44,921 bases of DNA from contig CAMDCX010000013.1 of the NCBI GenBank assembly GCA_945890715.1, forward strand, positions 1 to 44,921, in the 5' to 3' direction. Every line of letters starts with the position of its first letter. The first letter of the stretch is position 1. Below, in pieces: positions 16,242 to 23,064 of the stretch. This DNA comes from PVC group bacterium. GTDB lineage: Bacteria > Verrucomicrobiota > Kiritimatiellia > CAIKKV01 > CAITUY01. The position numbers and the translations under genes are program-made. Below the pieces are notes generated by a model, which did not search any database, had not been told where the DNA came from, and saw nothing but the letters and a program-made list of their open reading frames with translations.

Positions 16242-16826
16242 ATGGATATTGGAATGATGCTGATATATCTGATCAAGGGAGTTATTCTTGTTTTCTCCAT
16301 TGTGGTTCATGAGGTGGCTCATGGTTATGCAGCTTACCGATTGGGAGACCCTACAGCGGCTCATGCGAACCGGCTGACTCTAAACCCCATAGCTCATGTT
16401 GATATATTTGGATCCATCATCCTGCCTGCAATAATGATCTACTCTGGTAGTCCCGTTGTCCTGGGGTGGGCAAAGCCGGTCCCTTTCAACCCCTATTATT
16501 TCAGGAATTATAAAAGGGGTGTCATGATTACCGGTGCAGCCGGCCCGATCTCCAACTTTGTTCTGGCCATGATTGGGGGGATATGCCTGTTCCTTGTTTC
16601 TTATGTCTTTCCGCAGTCCCCGGAAATTGTTGCTTGGAGTTTGGGTAGGTTTATATCCATAAACATCAGCTTGGGCGTTTTTAACCTGATTCCCATTCCG
16701 CCACTTGATGGCTCGCGTATTCTTTATGGTTTATTACCATCGCAGTGGGCTGATAAATACATGAGTATTGAGCCCTATGGCATATATATACTAATCGCCC
16801 TTCTGTTCGCCCTTCGTTATCTCTAA
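16242..16826 (+). CDS. Site-2 protease family (M50) membrane metalloprotease
   Basis: A 194-residue intramembrane zinc protease. The start MDIGMMLIYL at 16242 is chosen because upstream codons run into the hexamer palindrome. The zinc site is HEVAHGY (His23, Glu24, His27) in the first helix, and the third ligand is Asp156 in NLIPIPPLDGSRI. AAGPISNFVLA between them is typical of the short group of S2P proteins without PDZ domains. About five membrane helices. The substrate is unknown. The gene is visibly more AT-rich than its neighbours, with ATA and TTA codons that are rare elsewhere in the window. Confidence 0.88.
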   Translation: MDIGMMLIYLIKGVILVFSIVVHEVAHGYAAYRLGDPTAAHANRLTLNPIAHVDIFGSIILPAIMIYSGSPVVLGWAKPVPFNPYYFRNYKRGVMITGAAGPISNFVLAMIGGICLFLVSYVFPQSPEIVAWSLGRFISINISLGVFNLIPIPPLDGSRILYGLLPSQWADKYMSIEPYGIYILIALLFALRYL

Positions 16827-16853
16827 CCACTTCCCTGCCTACTGTACCCTGAT

Positions 16854-17333
16854 CTATTTTCTCGCCTGTCTGACGGGTTTTTTCATAGCCGGGACGAGTT
16901 TACGTTTGGCCAGAAGGTCATGAATTTTCTGCGGGGATTCGCCGGTCAGATCCCGATCCCATTCCTGAATGGCCAGACCATTGGTCTTGATGGAGGACAG
17001 CGTTTCCCGGATCAGGCCCAGAGTTTTTCGTCCGGCCACCAGAACCAGAGAATGCGAATCCGCCTTACGGGTTTGTTTCAGGGCTTCCTTGATGACTAGC
17101 CCCGTGAAATGACGCTGCCCCTCCAGGGCATGCCGTTCGCGATGATCCTCGAACCCCCGTCCGTTATTTGACTTTTCCCGGCGCTGGGCGCTGGTTTTTG
17201 TTTTTTCAGGGTTTACCAGACATTCCCGCTCCATCAAGCGGGGACTGGATTCGACCTCGGGGGTTATTGAATCTTGCAGGGAAAAAAACCGTGCGCAAAG
17301 CGCATCGGCAACCACGACGGTGTATTTACTCAT
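16854..17333 (-). CDS. Host attachment protein family (PF10116-like)
   Basis: The start MSKYTVVVADALCARFF at 17333 is chosen because GGAGG lies about ten bases upstream. The 159 residues follow the family pattern: an N-terminal VVVADALCARFF strand-loop, a basic middle with RHALEGQRHF, SLVLVAGRKTLGLIRETL and a C-terminal QEWDRDLTGESPQKIHDLL. The family was named for a plant-attachment protein and is structurally related to release-factor-like (baeRF) domains; its biochemical role is uncertain. The C-terminus is rich in Lys and Arg. It is convergent with the site-2 protease and divergent from the ABC-F gene. The gap 17334-17600 shows nothing I can name. Confidence 0.78.
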   Translation of the reverse strand: MSKYTVVVADALCARFFSLQDSITPEVESSPRLMERECLVNPEKTKTSAQRREKSNNGRGFEDHRERHALEGQRHFTGLVIKEALKQTRKADSHSLVLVAGRKTLGLIRETLSSIKTNGLAIQEWDRDLTGESPQKIHDLLAKRKLVPAMKKPVRQARK

Positions 17334-17600
17334 GGTCGCGTCCTCCTGAGGGGCCGTGTTCAAGAGTTCCTAAGTTTCGCTCCGGCATCTTGCCGAACCC
17401 CGCGAACCTCGCCGCTCTATCCCGTCCAATCCCTCTAAGCAGTATTGAAGCACTTTGCCAGACGGTTTGCAAATGGTGAATGCGCCTTTTCAGGCCGGTG
17501 TGACTGAAAATCATCGAAGAACTTGCGGAGAGCCCTTCTGTCTGGCAGTATCCCCCGCCGTTGTAAGGGACATCAGCCTTTTTGAGATGGGAATGAATGC

Positions 17601-19163
17601 GTGATTGCGACATCAAAACTGACCAAGCGATTCGGGCAGGATATATTGTTTGAGGACGTCAGCGTCCAATTTACACCCGGGAACTGCTATGGCCTGATTG
17701 GCGCCAATGGATCGGGAAAATCCACCTTTATCAAAATCCTCGCGGGCCTGATTCCCGCGAGCCAGGGTGACGTTGTCATCGGTCGGGACTGTACACTGGG
17801 GTATTTGCGTCAGGATCATGCCGAATTCGATCATGTTTCAATTCTGGATACGGTTTTCATGGGGAATAAGAAACTTTGGGATCTTCATCTGGAGCGTGAA
17901 ACCCTGTACTCCAAGACGGATCTTACCGATGCCGAGCATGACCGCAGTGGCGTTGTTGAGGATGAATTCGGCCAGGCGGGCGGCTACACCATGGAGGCGG
18001 ATGCCGCCAAATTGCTGGCCGGTCTTGGATTCACGGAAGACGTATTTACCCGGGAAATGAGCACGCTACAGGGCGGCTTCAAGCTCCGGGTTCTGCTGGC
18101 CCAGGTCCTGTTCGCTCATCCCGATGTCCTGCTGCTGGATGAACCCACCAACCATTTGGATATGGAATCCATCGAGTGGCTGATCGAATTGTTGAAACGG
18201 TATGAGGGCACCGTGGTCGTCATCTCGCATGACCGTTTCTTTTTGAATCAGGTGTGTACCCATATTGCCGACTTGGATTATCATGAAATCCGGATGTTCA
18301 CTGGCAATTATGATGATTTTACCATCGCCAGCCTGGAAGCGCGCGAGCTGCGGGAAAAAACGAACAAGAAGCTGGAAAAGCAGATTCATGACCTGAAAAC
18401 CTTTATCAGCCGGTTCAGTGCGAACGCCTCCAAGGCTAAACAGGCCACCTCCCGTCAGAAGTTGCTCGGTAAAATCGAGTTGGAGGAAGTGAAGCCCAGT
18501 TCGCGGGTCTCTCCCTATATCCAATTCAATCCAAAACGACGACTGGGTGACAAAGTCATTTCGGTTAACCATATCGCCAAGGGCTATGCGACCCCGCTCT
18601 TCTCGGATTTTTCGTGCAAGATCAAGCCGAAGGAGAAGATTGCGATTATCGGAAAGAACGGAGTTGGCAAGACCACGCTTCTGAAAATCCTGTGCGGGTT
18701 GCTGCCTCCGGATTCCGGTTCCGTGGTGCTGGGCGATACCCTCCAGTTCAGCGTCTTTCCCCAGGATCCCGGGGAAATCCTCGATCCCGAGAGTCAGGCG
18801 ATTACCTGGCTTCGGCAATTTTCAGACGACAAGGATATTTCCGAAACGGAACTCAGATCCTTTATGGGTCGGATGCTTTTCAGCAAGGATGATGTGTTTA
18901 AGCCCATCCAGGTCCTGAGTGGCGGTGAGAAGGCCCGGCTTATGCTGGCCAAGATGATGCTGGAGGGCGGAAATATGGTCATTCTGGATGAGCCCACCAA
19001 TCATCTGGATCTGGAGTCCATTGAAGCGCTGAACTTCGCCCTTTCGAAGACCGAAAGCACCATTATCTTCGTGTCCCATGATCATCGGCTGATCGGCTCG
19101 CTCGCGACGCGGATCCTGGAAATTAAGGACGGAAAGATTCTCGACCGTTCCTGCGAATCATGA
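17601..19163 (+). CDS. ABC-F family ATPase (YbiT-like)
   Basis: A 520-residue protein with two ATP-binding domains and no membrane part; ABC-F proteins act on the ribosome as translation factors. Domain 1 has Walker A GANGSGKST and Walker B VLLLDEPTNHLD, with a degenerate signature (TLQGGFKLR), as in YbiT. The linker (about 235-310, EKTNKKLEKQIHDLKTFI) is the P-site-tRNA-interaction motif. Domain 2 has GKNGVGKTT, LSGGEKARL and ILDEPTNHLD. The start is GTG at 17601; upstream ATGs are out of frame. It is followed after ten bases by the TSUP gene. Confidence 0.9.
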   Translation: MIATSKLTKRFGQDILFEDVSVQFTPGNCYGLIGANGSGKSTFIKILAGLIPASQGDVVIGRDCTLGYLRQDHAEFDHVSILDTVFMGNKKLWDLHLERETLYSKTDLTDAEHDRSGVVEDEFGQAGGYTMEADAAKLLAGLGFTEDVFTREMSTLQGGFKLRVLLAQVLFAHPDVLLLDEPTNHLDMESIEWLIELLKRYEGTVVVISHDRFFLNQVCTHIADLDYHEIRMFTGNYDDFTIASLEARELREKTNKKLEKQIHDLKTFISRFSANASKAKQATSRQKLLGKIELEEVKPSSRVSPYIQFNPKRRLGDKVISVNHIAKGYATPLFSDFSCKIKPKEKIAIIGKNGVGKTTLLKILCGLLPPDSGSVVLGDTLQFSVFPQDPGEILDPESQAITWLRQFSDDKDISETELRSFMGRMLFSKDDVFKPIQVLSGGEKARLMLAKMMLEGGNMVILDEPTNHLDLESIEALNFALSKTESTIIFVSHDHRLIGSLATRILEIKDGKILDRSCES

Positions 19164-19173
19164 GGGACAGCCC

Positions 19174-19971
19174 ATGATGGTCTGGCTTTTTTATTGTCTT
19201 CTGGGGAGTGTCGCCGGGGTATTGGCTGGATTATTGGGAGTTGGCGGCGGTCTCATCATTGTGCCCGCTTTGGTGACATTGTTCATCAAGCAATCGTTTC
19301 TGGCCGACCAGATCCAGCACCTCGCGGTGGGAACGTCGCTGGCGAGTATTGTGTTTACCTCCCTTTCCAGTATGCGGGCGCATCATCAGCGTGCGGGGGT
19401 GGACTGGGACATGGTTTGGAGGCTGTCGCCCGCCATTGTCATCGGTGCCCTTTCTGGCGCCTGGGTGGCCTCCCTTGTTTCCACCCGGGGGCTTCAGTGG
19501 ATTTTTGTGGTGTTTGTCTACGGGGTCGCCGCACAGATGTTTTTCAAGGCAGAGGTTCCGCAAACCCATGCCCGATCACGGCAGGGAGTTCTGCTAACCG
19601 TGTTGAGCGCCCTGATCGGGGGAGTGTCGAGTCTGGTGGGGGTAGGTGGCGGGAGCCTTCTGGTGCCCCTGTTGTCCTGGTGCAATCTCCCGATGCGCCG
19701 GGCCATTGGCACCTCGGCGACCATCGGTTTTTTTATCGCCACTGCCGGAGCAGCGGGAAGCATGATGGCTGGATGGGGAGTGGCCGGATTGCCGAAATAT
19801 TCCATCGGCTATGTCTATTGGCCTGCCGTGGCCGGCATTGCTCTTCTGAGCACGCTGACTGCGCCGTTGGGAGCGCGCCTTGCCCATCGCGTGCCGGTGC
19901 CGATGTTAAAGAGGTTCTTTGCCGTTTTGCTGTGTGTCATTGGCCTCAAAATGACCATGGGACTTTTATAG
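19174..19971 (+). CDS. TSUP (TauE/SafE) family permease
   Basis: A 265-residue membrane protein with about eight helices in two related halves. Each half starts with the family's glycine-rich motif: GLLGVGGGLIIVPAL (about 19-33) and LVGVGGGSLLVPLL (about 158-171). The family exports or imports sulfite, sulfoacetate and other small organic anions; the substrate is not predictable here. The start is 19174 or the next ATG codon (19177). It ends at the edge of the accessory island, and a diverged copy of residues about 47-78 lies about 700 bases downstream. Confidence 0.87.
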   Translation: MMVWLFYCLLGSVAGVLAGLLGVGGGLIIVPALVTLFIKQSFLADQIQHLAVGTSLASIVFTSLSSMRAHHQRAGVDWDMVWRLSPAIVIGALSGAWVASLVSTRGLQWIFVVFVYGVAAQMFFKAEVPQTHARSRQGVLLTVLSALIGGVSSLVGVGGGSLLVPLLSWCNLPMRRAIGTSATIGFFIATAGAAGSMMAGWGVAGLPKYSIGYVYWPAVAGIALLSTLTAPLGARLAHRVPVPMLKRFFAVLLCVIGLKMTMGLL

Positions 19972-20013
19972 TCCCTTATGAATGGTTGGTAAAATCAAGG
20001 TTCTTATTATTTT

Positions 20014-20062
20014 GTGTACGAGTGTACGAGTTGCGCAAACTTGATTAGAAGGTTTGCGCAAC
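20014..20062. repeat. Inverted repeat and small tandem repeat at island left end
   Basis: GTTGCGCAAAC (20030-20040) is perfectly inverted as GTTTGCGCAAC (20052-20062) around an 11-base spacer, just after a tandem duplication of GTGTACGA (20014-20029). It could be a stem-loop terminating the TSUP transcript or a recombination site; no T-tract follows. Confidence 0.55.
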
Positions 20063-20088
20063 CTGAAACGAGACAGAATCAATCACAT

Positions 20089-20379
20089 TCATGCCAACCA
20101 TTTTTCAGGGGACTGAGCAACATGAAACACAGCATAGACTGTAATTATGCCGCCTCCATGTTCATAAAAAAGGGCGAAAGGAAATCGGCGCAAGAGTGCA
20201 CGGCGGTAACGCTCATGAACCATTTGATGTATCAGGGGATGACGCTGGATCAACTGGACACAAGCTTCTACAGCTCGAAGGAAATCCAATCCCAAGCCCA
20301 ACGATTGATCCTCATACCATTCATAGGCGGTTCGGATATCGTCCCGAGCCTCCTGTAAAAAAATCAATTCGTTACACAT
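20089..20379 (-). CDS. RelE/ParE-family toxin
   Basis: A 96-residue type II toxin. The pattern fits ParE: FLQEARDDIRTAYEWYEDQSLGLG, then FLRAVEACVQLIQRHP, then YRRALLRRFPFALFYEHGGG and a short final strand with VYAVFHVAQSP. ParE toxins poison DNA gyrase and RelE relatives cut mRNA on the ribosome; sequence alone does not decide. The ATG overlaps the end of the antitoxin gene by eight bases, the usual antitoxin-first arrangement. It is complete, with no sign of decay. Confidence 0.88.
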   Translation of the reverse strand: MCNELIFLQEARDDIRTAYEWYEDQSLGLGLDFLRAVEACVQLIQRHPLIHQMVHERYRRALLRRFPFALFYEHGGGIITVYAVFHVAQSPEKWLA

Positions 20380-20593
20380 TGTGGCCCAGGACTGACATTT
20401 TCACGGCGTCCCAAGTCATTGCAGATTGTGGGTTATTGAGAAACAGGGCTTTCCGTCTGGTGAGCTCCTTTTTCTGCCAATCCGGCACAGGCATGTCGTC
20501 CCCATCCTTGGCAATACTATCCCACAAATCCTCGACGAGCAGAATCCGCTCGGGAACCGAGAGTTCTTCTAACGTGTCCAGTGCTGCATTCAT
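20372..20593 (-). CDS. Addiction-module antitoxin (TIGR02574-like)
   Basis: A 73-residue antitoxin of the putative addiction-module component family. LSVPERILLVEDLWDSIA, then VPDWQKKELTRRKALFLNNP and a final MTWDAVK are diagnostic. It would bind and neutralise the ParE-type toxin encoded next on the same strand. No Shine-Dalgarno sequence precedes the ATG; a good promoter lies so close upstream that the message may be leaderless. Confidence 0.87.
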   Translation of the reverse strand: MNAALDTLEELSVPERILLVEDLWDSIAKDGDDMPVPDWQKKELTRRKALFLNNPQSAMTWDAVKMSVLGHNV

Positions 20594-20600
20594 GCTGTAA

Positions 20601-20628
20601 TTATTATCGCTCTATTCCGTAAATGCAA
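20601..20628 (-). promoter_or_regulatory. Candidate promoter of the ParE-type TA operon
   Basis: On the minus strand, TTGCAT (20623-20628) and TAATAA (20601-20606) are separated by 16 bases. The expected transcription start falls at or one base before the antitoxin ATG at 20593. Confidence 0.45.
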
Positions 20629-20916
20629 CTTGATTTCCAGCAAGAGGAACCAGGTCTCGTTTAACGGAAACTTCCCCCTCCCCAGATTCAGCACCTCGCC
20701 GTGGGAACGTCGCTGGCGAGTATCGTGTTCACCTCGCTTTCGAGCATGCGCGCGCATCATCAGCGCGCCGGGGTGGATTGGGGGGGGCGCACGGGACATG
20801 CTTTTTGTCCACATCAGGGACAAGGGAAAAGTACTGGGGACAGACTTCTACAATACTGCAAGTTGTGAATTATATTTAGCTATTGATTTCCTATATCGGC
20901 ACGGTATGGTTGTCTC
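20629..20916. other. Gene-poor stretch holding a TSUP gene remnant
   Basis: It contains the 99-base TSUP fragment (20683-20781), a run of seven or more G after it, and then AGTACTGGGGACAGACTTCT (about 20831-20850), a sequence resembling ends often seen around REP-associated transposases; no transposase is present. An AT-rich segment before 20917 could hold the promoter for the ORF6N genes. Confidence 0.5.
20683..20781 (+). pseudogene. Fragment of a second TSUP permease gene
   Basis: This segment aligns without gaps to 19311-19409 of the intact TSUP gene. Its reading IQHLAVGTSLASIVFTSLSS and on to GVDW is identical in protein to residues about 47-78 of that permease, yet eleven bases differ, all in third codon positions. 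Nothing on either side matches the gene. It is therefore the remnant of a diverged, once functional homologue rather than a fresh duplication. Confidence 0.85.
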
Positions 20917-21183
20917 ATGAATTCCATCCAGCGCCCCGCCCAGCCAGAACCCCGGGAAGCCATCATTCGCCTTCGCGGCCAGGCCGTCATCCTTGATTCT
21001 GACCTTGCCGCTCTTTACGGTGTCACGGTCAAGCGGTTTAACGAACAGGTAAAGCGCAATGTGGATCGGTTCCAGGATCATTTTATGCTCCGCCTTACCG
21101 AGGTGGAGTGGACGCAGCGGAAGAGACTTCTAATTCCCCTGCCCCATTGTCTGGAGAATAAAACGAGGAAGGTTTCACCATGA
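20917..21183 (+). pseudogene. Truncated ORF6N-domain gene
   Basis: Residues about 13-62 (AIIRLRGQAVILDSDLAALYGV and NVDRFQDHFMLRLTEVEW) are the N-terminal half of an ORF6N/KilA-N-type domain, usually found in phage and island proteins of about 170-190 residues. After LTEVEW the match stops and 26 unrelated residues lead to a stop at 21181-21183. The conserved [15 protein letters not shown] half is missing, so the gene is broken by a deletion or by fusion to the next one. It overlaps the intact ORF6N gene by ATGA. The two proteins differ substantially, so they are not a recent tandem copy. Confidence 0.7.
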
Positions 21184-21725
21184 GACATGAATTAATCCCC
21201 CTAGAGCGAATCGAAAGAAAAATCCTGTTGCTTCGAGGACAAAAGATTATGCTCGATCGGGATTTGGCCGAACTGTATGAAGTGCGTACCAGTCTCCTCA
21301 AACGAGCGGTCATGAGAAATGTCGATCGCTTTCCGAACGACTTCATGTTTGTGCTTGATAATCAAGAACATACAACTTTGAGGTGCCAATTTGGCACCTC
21401 AAAACCTGACACGAGAGGGGGTACTCGCTATTTACCTATGGCATTCACAGAGCAAGGTGTTGCGATGCTTTCCAGCGTGCTGAACAGCCCTCGGGCCGTC
21501 CAGGTAAATATCACAATCATGAGGGCATTCGTGCGTCTCCGGCACATTCTGGCAACACACGCTGATTTAGCGCGAAAACTGGGCGAACTGGAACAGAAAT
21601 ATGACGAACAATTCCGAGTCGTGTTCGATGCGATGCGCAACTTAATGTCGCCGCCTGACTCGCCGAAGCCTCCTATCGGATTCAACGTCAACGAACCACA
21701 CGAGGCCTACCGAACCTCTCAATAA
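21180..21725 (+). CDS. ORF6N domain-containing protein
   Basis: A complete 181-residue ORF6N protein. The domain covers about 10-120: [21 protein letters not shown], then [18 protein letters not shown], then [19 protein letters not shown] and [13 protein letters not shown]-like ending ([16 protein letters not shown]). A C-terminal coiled coil follows ([23 protein letters not shown]). The domain is thought to bind DNA and is common in phages, plasmids and genomic islands, where it often occurs as isolated accessory genes. It lies in the island between two TA pairs. The function is unknown. Confidence 0.85.
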   Translation: MRHELIPLERIERKILLLRGQKIMLDRDLAELYEVRTSLLKRAVMRNVDRFPNDFMFVLDNQEHTTLRCQFGTSKPDTRGGTRYLPMAFTEQGVAMLSSVLNSPRAVQVNITIMRAFVRLRHILATHADLARKLGELEQKYDEQFRVVFDAMRNLMSPPDSPKPPIGFNVNEPHEAYRTSQ

Positions 21726-21741
21726 GTGACGGAAAGGGACA

Positions 21742-21763
21742 TTGTCTCATGAATTCTATCCAA
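21742..21763 (+). repeat. Repeat of the ORF6N-gene start
   Basis: TTGTCTCATGAATTCTATCC and the next two bases match 20910-20931 (start region of the truncated ORF6N gene) in 20 of 22 positions, including the ATG and the codons for MNSIQ. The frame here stops after about 20 codons, so it is another remnant, directly after the intact ORF6N gene. The remainder of 21726-21902 shows no gene. Confidence 0.6.
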
Positions 21764-21870
21764 TTGCAGATCGACAATGTTTATGTCCCTGTTGGCCCCT
21801 TTTTTCGGTAACGCTACTAATGCCAGTCGCCGTCTACGATCCGCCCTTTCCGACCCCACCACGCTTTGAG

Positions 21871-21894
21871 TCATAATCATAATTACGATTATGA
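21871..21894. repeat. Short hexamer palindrome, copy 3
   Basis: TCATAATC and GATTATGA are separated by eight bases. The motif is the same as in the long hexamer palindromes at 2324-2394 and 16107-16183 but with only one to two units per arm. Confidence 0.6.
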
Positions 21895-21902
21895 TGGGGA
21901 GT

Positions 21903-22028
21903 TGGCTAATACTCGCGATTTTTAAGGCTTCGGATTCCCAGCCATAACGGAAGAGACACCATTAGGCCGGATAGCAGGATCACCCAGAGGCCGGCGATGA
22001 GGTTGCCTTTGATGAAGAGAGACTGATT
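21903..22028 (-). pseudogene. 3'-end fragment of the ABC-export permease gene
   Basis: About 125 bases match the 3' end of the intact permease gene (about 23062-23188) at roughly 92 percent by eye, including the TAG stop and the codons for the last 40 residues (for example WLGIRSLKNREY). Differences include both silent changes and Ala-to-Gly or Val-to-Ala changes. The match ends abruptly on the 5' side. Same strand as the intact gene. It lies 1.16 kb from that gene, with the HigBA-type pair between. Confidence 0.85.
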
Positions 22029-22126
22029 GGGGAACCTGTAAGACTCAACTTTTCGGGCAAATGCGGTGACTGCTGTCGTTCGCTCAGATTACCCGTCGCA
22101 ATCTTTTTGTTAAACCATGTTATTTA

Positions 22127-22155
22127 TTGACTATATAAATTAATTTAGATATTTA
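22127..22155 (+). promoter_or_regulatory. Candidate sigma70-type promoter upstream of the HigBA-type pair
   Basis: TTGACT and TATTTA stand 17 bases apart in a strongly AT-rich stretch (22115-22165) unlike the rest of the window. Transcription would start near 22162. Confidence 0.4.
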
Positions 22156-22164
22156 GTTTTTTTT

Positions 22165-22593
22165 ATGAACATGACGCACGGCAACCGACACAGGCGAACA
22201 GGCCTTGACAACTGCACCATAAATGGTACATTTCGTGACATTGCAGACAATACATTGAGGCTAACGGTTCATTTCTTCCGAACCGGAACGGGGGGTGAGC
22301 CGGTTCGAGAGTGGCTGAAGGGGTTGTCCACACCCTGCAAGAAAGTGATCGGCGAGGATATTAAGACCGTTCAGTTCGGCTGGCCACTCGGAATGCCTTT
22401 AGTGGAGAAGATTGAACCAGGATTATGGGAAGTACGAACCAGACTCAAAGACGGCATCGCGCGAATCTTGTTCAGCGTGGATGGATCGAACATGATTCTG
22501 CTTCATGGTTTCATCAAAAAAACGCGTCGGATTCCCCTTCAGGAACTCGACACGGCAAGAGCCCGAAAACATCAATATCAGGAGTCCACATGA
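22165..22593 (+). CDS. HigB/Gp49-like toxin
   Basis: A toxin of the phage-derived Gp49-like/HigB family, a RelE-fold ribosome-dependent mRNA nuclease. The conserved part begins near RLTVHFFRTGTGGEPVREWL and continues through KTVQFGWPLGMPLVEKIEPGLWEVR, a run typical of the family (LWELR in most), then ARILFSVDGSNMILLHGFIKK. The family is about 100-115 residues, but this frame has 30 extra N-terminal codons with no conserved look. A TTG at 22255 would give 112 residues and lies just after a promoter-operator-like site, so the true start may be there. It overlaps the antitoxin ATG by four bases. Toxin-first order is typical of HigBA. Confidence 0.85.
   Translation: MNMTHGNRHRRTGLDNCTINGTFRDIADNTLRLTVHFFRTGTGGEPVREWLKGLSTPCKKVIGEDIKTVQFGWPLGMPLVEKIEPGLWEVRTRLKDGIARILFSVDGSNMILLHGFIKKTRRIPLQELDTARARKHQYQEST
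22205..22232 (+). promoter_or_regulatory. Candidate promoter with overlapping operator palindrome
   Basis: TTGACA (22205-22210) and TACATT (22227-22232) are 16 bases apart. Between and over them lies an 18-base imperfect palindrome, TGCACCATAAATGGTACA (22213-22230), with 7 of its 8 outer base pairs complementary. Such an arrangement suits autorepression by the HTH antitoxin. Confidence 0.45.
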
Positions 22594-22874
22594 TGAAGAA
22601 CAAACACAAGGGCAGTAGTTTCGATGAATACCTTGCCGAAGAGGGACTATTGGCGGAAACGGAAGCCGCTGCCGCCAAACGCGTAATTGCCTTTCAAATT
22701 GAACAGGAAATGGCTAGGCAGCAACTCTCCAAAAGCTCTTTGGCAAAGATCATGCAAACCAGCCGGTCGTCCTTGGATCGTCTTATGGATCCGCGAAACA
22801 CCTCAGTCACGCTTCTAACACTCGAGAATATTGCAACAGCCCTAGGCAAGCGGCTGAGGATTCAGCTTGCATAG
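22590..22874 (+). CDS. HigA-like XRE-family antitoxin
   Basis: A 94-residue antitoxin and DNA-binding protein. GGAG lies six bases before the ATG at 22590, which overlaps the toxin stop. The HTH domain occupies about 45-92: QLSKSSLAKIMQTSRSSLDRL then VTLLTLENIATALGKRL, the pattern of XRE/fis-type antitoxins paired with Gp49-like toxins. The N-terminus (SFDEYLAEEGLLAETEAAA) is the usual toxin-binding segment. It probably also represses its own operon through the palindrome at 22213-22230. Confidence 0.87.
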   Translation: MMKNKHKGSSFDEYLAEEGLLAETEAAAAKRVIAFQIEQEMARQQLSKSSLAKIMQTSRSSLDRLMDPRNTSVTLLTLENIATALGKRLRIQLA

Positions 22875-22951
22875 CACTTTGCCCTTGCCCGGTCTCGTGG
22901 GCGGGCGTGGCTTCGTGGGACTGAGAGGGGAATAGGCAATCTGAAAACGGT

Positions 22952-23004
22952 TGGTGTACCGCCTTCAGGCGGCTAAGAGAAGGCCGGCTAAAGCCGGTAC
23001 ACCA
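22952..23004. repeat. Cloverleaf-like palindromic repeat
   Basis: TGGTGTACC (22952-22960) is inverted as GGTACACCA (22996-23004). Inside are two more small hairpins, CCGCC-TTCA-GGCGG and CCGGC-TAAA-GCCGG, so the element can fold as a three-armed structure. It lies between the HigA-like gene and the ABC permease. The rest of 22875-23064 shows no gene. Confidence 0.75.
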
Positions 23005-23064
23005 GCGTCAGGAATCAGACTTGGACCGAAGTAACCCACTCCTACTGGCGCCAGATTCATTGGG

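Noticed and set aside
17326-17616. 96-codon minus-strand frame between the host attachment gene and the ABC-F gene
   Set aside because: No family pattern, no good start and overlap with two well-supported genes.
19194-20048. 284-codon frame in a second frame of the TSUP gene
   Set aside because: The TSUP frame has clear membrane segments and family motifs; this is the shifted shadow.
20590-20823. Minus-strand frame over the TSUP fragment
   Set aside because: Antisense of the TSUP remnant; the same shadow frame appears opposite the intact TSUP gene.
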